Positions 1-5,117 of a stretch of 5,561 bases of DNA are shown here, one piece after another. Below the pieces are notes generated by a model. It did no database searches, had not been told where the DNA came from, and saw only the letters and a program-made list of their open reading frames with translations. The position numbers and the translations under genes were made by a program. Origin of the DNA: Caldilineaceae bacterium (lineage in GTDB: Bacteria > Chloroflexota > Anaerolineae > Caldilineales > Caldilineaceae); NCBI GenBank assembly GCA_012032975.1, contig JAAUPU010000257.1, positions 1 to 5,561 of the forward strand, read 5' to 3'. Position 1 is the stretch's first letter, and every line of letters starts with the position of its first letter.

Positions 1-200
1 TTCCCACCAATATCTTGGCGGATCGACTCAGACGGTTGGTCGATTATGGCATTCTCGAAAAGGTCGCCTATCAGCAGAATCCTGTGCGCTATGATTATCA
101 GTTGACCGAAAAAGGTCGCGATCTGGAGCCGATCGTGCGCGCGATGATCCAGTGGGGATTGCGGCATGTGCCAGGAGCAGGCAAGAGCAAAGGTTATTAG
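1..200 (+). CDS. HxlR-family winged-helix transcriptional regulator, C-terminal part (5' end cut by window edge)
   Basis: The frame is open from base 3 to the TAG at 198-200 and gives about 65 residues. It reads PTNILADRLRRLVDYGILEK, then a stretch with NPVRYDYQLTEKGRDL and an IVRAMIQWG helix. This is the recognition helix, the beta-wing and the C-terminal dimerisation helix typical of HxlR/MarR-like small regulators (about 110-130 aa), so roughly the first half is missing. The family binds DNA as dimers and controls nearby redox, detoxification or metabolic genes; its ligand here cannot be read from the sequence. The short basic tail (GAGKSKGY) is unremarkable. It is followed on the same strand by the protease gene 116 bases later, with no evidence that the two are co-regulated. 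The family call is secure from the wing motif; the true start lies outside the window. Confidence 0.88.
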   Translation, partial: PTNILADRLRRLVDYGILEKVAYQQNPVRYDYQLTEKGRDLEPIVRAMIQWGLRHVPGAGKSKGY

Positions 201-215
201 AACCTAACCCTTTTT
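191..215 (+). terminator. weak possible terminator after the HxlR gene
   Basis: AGGTT (191-195) can pair with AACCT (201-205) around a 5-base loop holding the TAG stop. Five bases later there is a run of five T (211-215). The stem is only 5 bp and the T run is not adjacent, so this is a weak candidate. Bases 201-305 otherwise show no gene, and I could not find a convincing promoter for the protease there. Confidence 0.22.
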
Positions 216-305
216 CCAGGTTGAGACCGCTCGGATGGGCGATGCCCTCTTGCGGGTTCGATGTCACACTGTTGGCGGCGAAGTACCTCACCAATCAGAC
301 CCAAC

Positions 306-312
306 AGGAGAG
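306..312 (+). promoter_or_regulatory. ribosome binding site that fixes the protease start
   Basis: AGGAGAG sits about 5-6 bases before the ATG at 317. The frame stays open back to 152, so this site decides the start: residues upstream of 317 do not resemble a protease N-terminus, while MSEGLSTVSN onward does. Confidence 0.75.
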
Positions 313-316
313 AACA

Positions 317-1212
317 ATGTCCGAAGGATTATCAACTGTTTCAAATGCCAGCGCAGCGCTGGTGAAGCGTGTGGGAACGAGCATCGTGCGCGTGGACGCA
401 CGGCGACGTCACGCAGCCAGCGGCGTCGTTTGGTCTGCGGATGGCCTGATCGTGACGGCGCACCATGTGGTCGAAAGCGACGAGCAGATCCTCGTTGGTC
501 TGGCCGACGGCGCGACCGTATCCGCATCGCTGGTCGGTCGCGACCCGGCAACAGATCTGGCTGTTCTGCGCGCCGAGGCGAGCGATTTGGTTGCCGCCAC
601 ATGGGTGGATGCGGCTGAACTCAGCGTCGGTCACTTTGTGCTTGCTCTGGGCCGGCCTGGCAGAACCGTGCAGGCCACATTCGGCATCGTCAGCGCGCTG
701 GGCGGCGAATGGCGCACCCACGGCGGCGGCCACATCGACCACTATCTCCAGACCGATGTCGTTATGTATCCAGGCTTTTCGGGCGGACCCTTGGTCGAGG
801 CCTCTGGCAAGGTAGCCGGTCTAAACACATCGGCGTTGGCGCGTGGCGTCAGCTTGAGCTTGCCGGCCGCGACGGTCCAGCGCGTCGTGCAGACCTTGCT
901 GGAGCATGGGCGAATGCCGCGCGGTTATCTGGGCGTCAGCGTCCAGCCAGTTCGGCTTCCCGACGGCTTGCAGCAGGAACTGGGTCAGGAGACCGGTGTG
1001 ATGGTGATGTCGGTGGAGGCGGATGGTCCGGCCGCACAGGCTGGCATCGTCCAGGGCGACATTCTGGCGTCCCTGGAGGCCAGAGCGTGCGCCACCTGGA
1101 CGATCTTCAAGGCCTGCTGGCCGGCGATCGCGTCGGACGTCAGGTCGAAACGCGCATCGTGCGCGGGGGACAGGTGCAGACGCTGGATGTCACGGTTGGG
1201 CAGTCTGGGTAG
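317..1212 (+). CDS. HtrA/DegP-like trypsin-fold serine protease with PDZ domain, frameshifted near the 3' end
   Basis: This is an S1C-type serine protease followed by one PDZ domain. The chymotrypsin-fold part spans about residues 20-195. The likely catalytic triad is H50 (TAHHVV), D80 (DPATDLAVL) and S155 (GFSGGPL, where the family usually has GNSGGPL). The PDZ part starts near G203 (RGYLGVSVQP) and contains GPAAQAGIVQGDIL. There is no signal peptide or membrane segment, so it should act in the cytoplasm, unlike classical periplasmic DegP. As read, the frame changes after E254 (1076-1078) into a Cys/Arg-rich, non-PDZ tail ending at 1234. Adding one base in the G pair at 1078-1079 restores a normal PDZ end (GQSVRHLDDLQGLL, later VETRIVRGGQ) stopping at TAG 1210-1212, for 298 aa in total. 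The uncorrected stop falls inside the downstream hairpin, which supports 1212. Family is certain; substrate is unknown. Confidence 0.85.
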
Positions 1213-1229
1213 GTGGTGTGAGGGGAAGA

Positions 1230-1257
1230 GATGACGGGATGCTACGATCCCGTCATC
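1230..1257 (+). terminator. perfect 11-bp hairpin downstream of the protease gene
   Basis: GATGACGGGAT (1230-1240) pairs perfectly with ATCCCGTCATC (1247-1257) around a 6-base loop. It starts 17 bases after the corrected stop at 1212. Only TGGTTT follows, so the U-tract is poor. It may still end protease transcription or protect the 3' end, and could work from either side between the convergent genes. Confidence 0.6.
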
Positions 1258-1294
1258 TGGTTTCAGTACTTCACGAATCTCTGCATATCTCATC

Positions 1295-1350
1295 CGAAGC
1301 CGCGAAAGACGCGAAATTGTCCCAGTTCAATTTGCGTCTTCGCGGCTTCG
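1295..1350. repeat. long imperfect palindrome between the convergent genes
   Basis: The left arm 1295-1319 (starts CGAAGCCGCGAAAGACGC) pairs with the right arm 1328-1350 (ends GCGTCTTCGCGGCTTCG). The loop is 8 bases, and two single-base bulges in the left arm are the only irregularities. The arms are built from CGCGAAG-like units. It lies between the ends of the protease (+) and dehydratase (-) genes, so it could act as a shared terminator structure. Its unit composition also resembles dispersed intergenic palindromes common in environmental bacterial genomes. No T run follows on either strand. The rest of 1258-1389 holds no gene that I can support. Confidence 0.65.
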
Positions 1351-1389
1351 CGTGGGCAAAATCGTGAATGACTGGCTTTAGCTATCCGT

Positions 1390-2582
1390 TCATGAATCGA
1401 AGAAACCAGCGTCTTCCTCTGCCAGATAGGGCGCGGCGCCTCTGCGTTGATCTCCACGCCGAGGCCGGGCGTATCCCAGACATCAATGAAACTGTCCACG
1501 ACGATGGGGTTCGGCAGCCCTTCGACGATATCGTACCACCAGTCGGGCTTGCCGACCGGGTACTCGAAGGCAATGTAATTCTGGGGCAGCGTGGCCGCCA
1601 TCTGCACCAGCGCGGCCAGGCCGATCAGCCCGTCGCCCGTGCCGTGAGGCGCCATCAGAATGCCATGCAGATCCGCGTATTCGGCGATCCATTTCAGTTC
1701 GGCGATGCCGCCCACATCCGCCGGGTCTGGGCCGACGATGTTGACCGCCTGCTTCTCGAAGAGATCCTTGAAATTCTGGCGAAGATAGATCTGCTCGCCA
1801 GTGTGGATGGGTGTGGAGGTGCTGCGCGTCACCTCGCGATAGAGGTCGGCCAGCACATAAGGCGTGTAGTCGCCGGTGATCAGATCCTCCAGCCACATCA
1901 CGTTGAGCGGCTCCAGCGCCTTGGCCAATCGGATGGCATCGGGCACGGTGAAGCCAGGGCCGCAATCCAGCGCCAAGCCCACCTCATCCCCCAGCACATC
2001 CTTCATGGCCTCGACGCAGGCGATGGTGTGTTTCAGCCCCCGCTCGGTGAGCAGCCCGCGGTTGGGGTGGCGACCGAGCCGGGATGGTTCGCCGTAATAA
2101 TAGTCGGGCACGCCATGCACCATCCCGCTGTGAAAGCCGATGCCCTGTTTGATGATGCAGAAGTTTTCCGGCGCGGCCTTCATCCTGGCCATGTTGGCGG
2201 CGTAATCTTCCGGCGACTGGCCATCCATGGGAAAGCGCACCGCGCCGTTGTAGACGCGCACCTTGTCGCGCACCTTGCCGCCCAGCAGCTTGTAGACCGG
2301 CAGACCCGCGGCCTTGCCGGCGATGTCCCACAAGGCCATCTCGATGGCGCTGACCGAGCTGCCCCACGGCTTGAATGCGCCCATGCGTCGGATGTTGAGC
2401 ATCACCCGCTCGACATCGGTGGGATCCTGACCGACGATCAGGTCTTTGTAAAAGAGGACGTGGGACTTGAGATAGGGTTTGTAAGATTCGGCCTGGCCCA
2501 GGCCGCTGATGCCTTCGTCGGTGGTGATGCGGACAATGGGATAGTTGCCGATGACCGCGCATTTGAGGTCGGTGATTTTCAT
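1390..2582 (-). CDS. mandelate racemase/muconate lactonizing enzyme family protein, probable sugar-acid dehydratase, frameshifted at the 3' end
   Basis: This is an enolase-superfamily enzyme that abstracts the proton alpha to a carboxylate, most likely dehydrating an aldonic or related sugar acid in the cytoplasm. The N-terminal capping domain is about residues 1-110 (AIEMALWDIAGKAAGLPVYKLLGG) and the (beta/alpha)8 barrel follows. Likely Mg ligands are D206 (LALDCG), E232 (WLEDL) and E263 (HTGEQ). D286 (GPDPADVGG) and H313 (APHGTGDG) form the His-Asp dyad of the mandelate racemase subgroup, 27 residues apart as in mandelate racemase. The usual KxK is only K145-Q-G, so the second base may differ. 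ATG at 2580-2582 is chosen because AGGAAAG lies 8 bases upstream; the longer open frame to 2861 runs through the lactonase gene. The written frame goes wrong after A382. One extra base between 1429 and 1440 gives the normal ending PYLAEEDAGFFDS with TGA at 1390-1392 (397 aa); uncorrected, it runs to 1290. It lies downstream of the lactonase on the same strand. Exact substrate is unknown. Confidence 0.85.
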
Positions 2583-2590
2583 GGTGGCTG

Positions 2591-2597
2591 CTTTCCT
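2591..2597 (-). promoter_or_regulatory. ribosome binding site of the dehydratase gene
   Basis: On the minus strand AGGAAAG lies 8 bases before the ATG at 2582. It separates the true start (MKITDLK) from the longer frame that stays open back to 2861. Confidence 0.65.
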
Positions 2598-2647
2598 GGT
2601 GTAGTGGGTGGATGACGGTTGGCGACGGGTCATTATTGACGGTGCGA

Positions 2648-2703
2648 TCCACGAAGGTTCACGAAGACAACTGCCTTCGTGTTTCTTTGTGTTCATTCGT
2701 GGA
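2648..2703. repeat. CACGAAG-type inverted repeat in the lactonase-dehydratase gap
   Basis: TCCACGAA (2648-2655) is mirrored by TTCGTGGA (2696-2703), and CACGAAG (2660-2666) by CTTCGTG (2675-2681). The right half is built of about 10-base units (CTTCGTGTT, TCTTTGTGTT, CATTCGTGGA). It fills most of the 130-base gap between the two minus-strand genes. The form matches widely dispersed intergenic CACGAA repeats; a role in mRNA processing or partial termination is possible but not shown. I see nothing else in the gap apart from the ribosome binding site. Confidence 0.6.
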
Positions 2704-2712
2704 CATGCTTTG

Positions 2713-3593
2713 TCACCCAGCGAACTTGTGGGATGGCACGCCGCGTACGCCGGGCTTGGTCGCAAAGAGTGCACCGGCCAGCGGCTCTCGTGCCAGCGCG
2801 GCTTCATCCATGCGCTGACACGCGCAGGTGATAAAGAGTGTCTCCAGGTTCGGTCCGCCAAACGCGCACGCAGTGATCGATTTCGTCGGCAGGTCGATCT
2901 GGTCCAACTGCTCGCCGGTGTCGGGGTTCCAGCGGCGAATGCAACTGCCGCCGTAGTAGGCCACCCACAACATGCCCTCGGCGTCGATAGTCATGCCGTC
3001 GGGTAGCCCCATGGACTTATCCGTCGCGATGATCACCCGTTCGTTGGCGATGTCGCCGGTCGCGTTGTCGTAGTCGAAGGCGCGCACGTTATGGCGCACT
3101 GAGTCGATGTAGTACATGGTCTTGGCGTCCAGGCTCCAGATGATGCCGTTGGCGATGCCAATGTCGCCGAGCATTTTGTGGACGCTCATGTCCGTGTCGA
3201 GGCGATAGAGGCTGCCCTGGTCGGTGGGGTTGTCGTAGGCCATGGTGCCGGCCCAGAAACGACCGGCCGGGTCGCATTTCCCGTCGTTAAAGCGGTTGCC
3301 AGGGTTGTCGGCCTCGGGGTCTGCGATCTTGGTCAGCGTTTCGCTCTCCAGATCGAACGCCGCAAAAACCATCGCGTAGCGCGACCATGACGCCGCCGGA
3401 GGCGCGCGGCACGACCGTTGCCCACGTGTTGGCCAAGGTCGTAGCCTCGGTTCTCGCCGCTCGCCGGGTCATAGACATAGAGCTTGCTGCTCAGGATATC
3501 CACCCAGTAGAGCACCTGCTTCTCGTCGTCCCAAATGGGGCCTTCGCCGACCAGGGCGCGGGCTTCGACCAGTACTTCGAGTTCGTGGGTCAC
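2713..3593 (-). CDS. SMP-30/gluconolactonase (LRE-like) family lactonase, with two frame breaks
   Basis: This is a six-bladed beta-propeller, metal-dependent lactonase that hydrolyses an aldono- or similar lactone to the free acid. The start is GTG at 3591-3593, with AGGAG 8 bases upstream. The likely metal site is E17 (GEGPIW), N148 (IANGIIW) and D198 (GLPDGMTID), with the substrate-side motif RFNDGKCDPAGRFWAGT at about 100-116. The gene is split into three frames. Residues 1-58 run to QHVG; an extra base at 3418-3419 then shifts to TVVPRASGGVMVALRDGF (59-76); an extra A in the five-A run 3364-3368 then shifts to AAFDLESETLT and on to the TGA at 2713-2715. Dropping both bases gives 292 aa, the usual family length, with no internal stop. 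It is first in a likely operon with the dehydratase, fitting a lactone to acid to keto-deoxy acid route. The gene is either a victim of sequencing error or a fresh pseudogene. Confidence 0.85.
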
Positions 3594-3601
3594 TTAGTTT
3601 T

Positions 3602-3606
3602 CTCCT
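3602..3606 (-). promoter_or_regulatory. ribosome binding site deciding the GTG start of the lactonase
   Basis: The minus strand reads GAGAGGAGA here, with the AGGAG core 8 bases before the GTG at 3593. It supports a GTG start, and the first residues (THELEVLVEARALVGEGP) fit the family N-terminus. Confidence 0.7.
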
Positions 3607-3647
3607 CTCTTGACGGAATAGCTGGGATGAATCTTGACTGTTCTCGA

Positions 3648-3676
3648 ATTGTAGCATTGCACTGTTACCGTCGCAA
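3648..3676 (-). promoter_or_regulatory. sigma70-type promoter of the lactonase-dehydratase operon
   Basis: On the minus strand there is TTGCGA (3676-3671), exactly 17 bases, then TACAAT (3653-3648). That is 4/6 and 5/6 matches to the consensus. The predicted transcript would start near 3641 and leave a leader of about 50 bases carrying the AGGAG site. It is divergent from the toxin-antitoxin operon. Confidence 0.6.
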
Positions 3677-3720
3677 CCGTGCGCCAGAAGTTCCTGCCCG
3701 TCATCAACGCCAGACACTGT

Positions 3721-3749
3721 TTGCCGACATGTTAGCGATATGCTAACAT
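3721..3749 (+). promoter_or_regulatory. likely promoter of the toxin-antitoxin operon (leaderless)
   Basis: TTGCCG (3721-3726), 17 bases, then TAACAT (3744-3749) gives a 4/6 plus 4/6 promoter. Start of transcription seven bases past the -10 would be 3756, the A of the toxin ATG. TANNNT about 7 bases before a start codon, with no Shine-Dalgarno sequence, is the usual sign of a leaderless mRNA. Confidence 0.45.
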
Positions 3750-3752
3750 GTC
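3726..3752. promoter_or_regulatory. perfect palindromic operator in front of the toxin-antitoxin operon
   Basis: GACATGTTAGC (3726-3736) and GCTAACATGTC (3742-3752) are exact reverse complements around GATAT. The site ends three bases before the toxin ATG and covers the spacer and -10 of the proposed promoter. It is a natural binding site for a dimer of the HTH antitoxin encoded just downstream, giving autorepression. The symmetry is seen directly; the binder is inferred. Confidence 0.75.
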
Positions 3753-3755
3753 AGC

Positions 3756-4013
3756 ATGTATCGCATCGTCTATACTAAACAGGCGGACCGGACGCTGCGT
3801 AAGTTACCGCGTAACATATCCGATCTAATTCGTGGTAGGTTGGACGAGATGGCCGTCGATCCACTTGGATCGCACAACAATGTAACCAGGCTTGTCGGAC
3901 GGTCCGAGTACCGATTGCGCGACGTTGATTGGCGGGCGCTCTATGAGTTGCGGGATGACAAGCTCATCCTATTGGCAATCAAGATCAGATCAAGAGGCGA
4001 AGTATACAGATGA
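3756..4013 (+). CDS. RelE/ParE-superfamily toxin
   Basis: This 85-residue protein has the compact RelE/ParE fold pattern. The N-terminal strand and helix (YRIVYTKQADRTLRKLP) are followed by a second helix (IRGRLDEMAVDP) and by the strand signature EYRLRDVDWRALYEL with a C-terminal IRSRGEVYR. R53, R60, R78/R80 and Y84 occupy positions used by RelE-type mRNA interferases, but where RelE/YoeB relatives often have His near the end this protein has Ser, so ribosome-dependent cleavage is likely rather than certain. The ATG at 3756 is the only sensible start: the upstream in-frame ATG at 3729 meets TAA at 3744. No Shine-Dalgarno is present. The stop overlaps the next start as ATGA (4010-4013), the toxin-first order seen in some relBE/higBA-like modules. 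Expression is probably repressed through the palindrome just upstream. Confidence 0.85.
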   Translation: MYRIVYTKQADRTLRKLPRNISDLIRGRLDEMAVDPLGSHNNVTRLVGRSEYRLRDVDWRALYELRDDKLILLAIKIRSRGEVYR

Positions 4014-4381
4014 CCGTACAAGTGATCGAAAAAGAAGGCCAGCCTGAGTGGGCGGTTATTCCTTACCATCAGTATGAACAAATGATCGACGCGCTGGAAC
4101 TGCTCGAGGATATCCGATCCATTGATGAGGCCAAGATGCGGATTGCTCTGGGTGAAGAGCTGATCCCGAGCGAGGTCACCTATGCCATCCTTGACGGCGC
4201 AAACCCAATTCGGGTCTGGCGCGACTATCGCGGGTTGACGCAGGCGCAAGTCGCAGAGCGGGCCGGGATCAGTACGCCCTATCTATCGCAACTGGAGTCC
4301 GGCAAGCGAACGGGGACGACCGCTGTGTTACAGGCAATCGCCGCCGTTCTCGACGTGGACCTGGAAGATCTGGTTTCGTGA
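4010..4381 (+). CDS. antitoxin with YefM/Phd-like N-terminus and XRE-family helix-turn-helix
   Basis: This 123-residue protein is the probable partner of the RelE/ParE-like toxin, overlapping its stop by 4 bases, which suggests translational coupling. Residues 1-45 (VIEKEGQPEWAVIPYHQYEQM, then a LELLEDIRSIDEAKM helix) resemble the N-terminal part of Phd/YefM-type antitoxins. Residues about 68-121 form an XRE/HTH_3 domain (RVWRDYRGLTQAQVAERAGI, then STPYLSQLESGKR). Unlike classical YefM, which binds DNA with its N-terminal domain, DNA binding here should come from the C-terminal HTH, while the N-terminal segment may dimerise or bind toxin. It most likely represses its own operon through the palindrome at 3726-3752. 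An HTH regulator not paired with a toxin is less likely given the overlap. Confidence 0.82.
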   Translation: MTVQVIEKEGQPEWAVIPYHQYEQMIDALELLEDIRSIDEAKMRIALGEELIPSEVTYAILDGANPIRVWRDYRGLTQAQVAERAGISTPYLSQLESGKRTGTTAVLQAIAAVLDVDLEDLVS

Positions 4382-4384
4382 CCC

Positions 4385-4723
4385 ATGAAAACATTCGCTG
4401 CCACAATGCCTGAAGATCAAATCGCCGCATTCTGCCGTCGCTGGAAGATCAGCCAATTGGAGCTTTTTGGGTCTATTCTGCGGGACGATTTCAACGATTC
4501 GAGCGATGTCGACATGCTGGTCACATTCAGCGAAGACGCAGGCTGGAGTCTGCTCGATCATGTCCAGATGGAAGCCGAACTTGAGGAACTGCTCGGGCGT
4601 GAGGTAGACCTCATCAGCAGGCGCGCGGTTGAGCAAAGCCACAACTGGATACGTCGCCAGGAAATATTGGGCGCGGCGCAAGTTATCCATACGAAGCCCG
4701 GAATCATTCATGCCCAAGGATGA
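4385..4723 (+). CDS. mntA: MntA-type minimal nucleotidyltransferase antitoxin
   Basis: This 112-residue protein carries the polymerase-beta-like nucleotidyltransferase signature G29-S30-X10-D41-X-D43 (FGSILRDDFNDSSDVDMLV), with a likely third acidic residue D74 in GREVDLIS. In characterised MntA/HepT pairs (type VII toxin-antitoxin) this enzyme neutralises the HEPN toxin by adding AMP groups to a tyrosine beside its active site. The start lies 3 bases after the antitoxin stop at 4381 and has no strong Shine-Dalgarno, so it is probably translated by coupling. An alternative ATG at 4406 would drop seven residues and keep the motif. Its end overlaps the HEPN gene by 14 bases. The C-terminal helix region (HNWIRRQEILGAAQVI) matches the family, with a slightly longer tail. 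Confidence is high for the family. Confidence 0.9.
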   Translation: MKTFAATMPEDQIAAFCRRWKISQLELFGSILRDDFNDSSDVDMLVTFSEDAGWSLLDHVQMEAELEELLGREVDLISRRAVEQSHNWIRRQEILGAAQVIHTKPGIIHAQG

Positions 4724-5063
4724 CGTAGCGCTACTCGACATAGCTCGAGCAGCCAACCTGATCCGCGAATTTCTGAACGGCATGTCGCAGTCGGAATTTT
4801 CCCACGATGCCAAGACTCAGTCATCTGTCTTATATCAGTTACTGGTTGTGGGAGAAGCGGTCAAACGGCTGACGGGTGAATTCCGATCTCGCCACGATTC
4901 GATTCCGTGGTCTCTGATTGCTGGTATGCGCGACCATTTGATCCACGCATACGATACAGTTGACTGGGAAGAAGTCTGGAGCACAGTAACAAGCGACATC
5001 CCAGAACTCTTGGCAGAGATCGAATCCTTGTTGCCGGATGGATCTGAGACAGATACCCGCTAA
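4710..5063 (+). CDS. hepT: HepT-type HEPN-domain RNase toxin
   Basis: This 117-residue all-helical HEPN protein (DUF86/HepT type) has the catalytic RX4H motif R74-DHLI-H79 followed by Y81 (RDHLIHAYD). The RX4HXY arrangement is the one in which MntA modifies the tyrosine. Other family marks are VVGEAVKRL (about 46-54) and IPWSLIAGMR before the motif. ATG at 4710 is chosen because it gives MPKDDVALLDIARAAN, the normal HepT N-terminus; the frame is open back to 4629 but that part lies within the MntA gene. It overlaps mntA by 14 bases, so the pair is coupled. HepT proteins cut RNA (tRNA in a studied case) when not AMPylated. No terminator is visible in the 54 bases before the next gene. Confidence 0.9.
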   Translation: MPKDDVALLDIARAANLIREFLNGMSQSEFSHDAKTQSSVLYQLLVVGEAVKRLTGEFRSRHDSIPWSLIAGMRDHLIHAYDTVDWEEVWSTVTSDIPELLAEIESLLPDGSETDTR

Positions 5064-5108
5064 CAAGGCCAGATCACTTCAATTCCCTCCCGAAATACCA
5101 TCACATTC

Positions 5109-5114
5109 GGAGGA
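5109..5114 (+). promoter_or_regulatory. ribosome binding site of the FAD oxidoreductase
   Basis: GGAGGA ends three bases before the ATG at 5118. It is the strongest Shine-Dalgarno of the right half, unlike the toxin-antitoxin genes that lack one. The rest of 5064-5117 shows nothing definable. Confidence 0.7.
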
Positions 5115-5117
5115 TCC

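Noticed and set aside
237..247. Short palindrome GGGC-GAT-GCCC before the protease
   Set aside because: The arms are only 4 bases and expected by chance in GC-rich sequence.
152..316. Upstream extension of the protease frame
   Set aside because: It overlaps the HxlR gene, lacks family similarity and is replaced by an ATG at 317 with AGGAGAG.
1368..2615. A 415-codon open frame on the + strand
   Set aside because: It is exactly antisense to the dehydratase gene, has His/Asp/Val/Gly-rich composition expected of a mirrored GC-rich gene, and shows no recognisable domain or good start.
2583..2861. Upstream extension of the dehydratase frame
   Set aside because: It overlaps the 3' end of the lactonase and a repeat, while a good ribosome binding site precedes the ATG at 2582.
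1073..3422. Programmed ribosomal frameshifting as an explanation of the frame breaks
   Set aside because: No slippery heptamer with a downstream pseudoknot was seen, both directions of shift occur, and these families are not known to use recoding.
4629..4709. Longer start for HepT
   Set aside because: This part lies inside mntA in another frame; the family N-terminus begins at 4710.
4328..4813. Minus-strand frame of 161 codons
   Set aside because: It is antisense to mntA and hepT, both of which have clear catalytic motifs.
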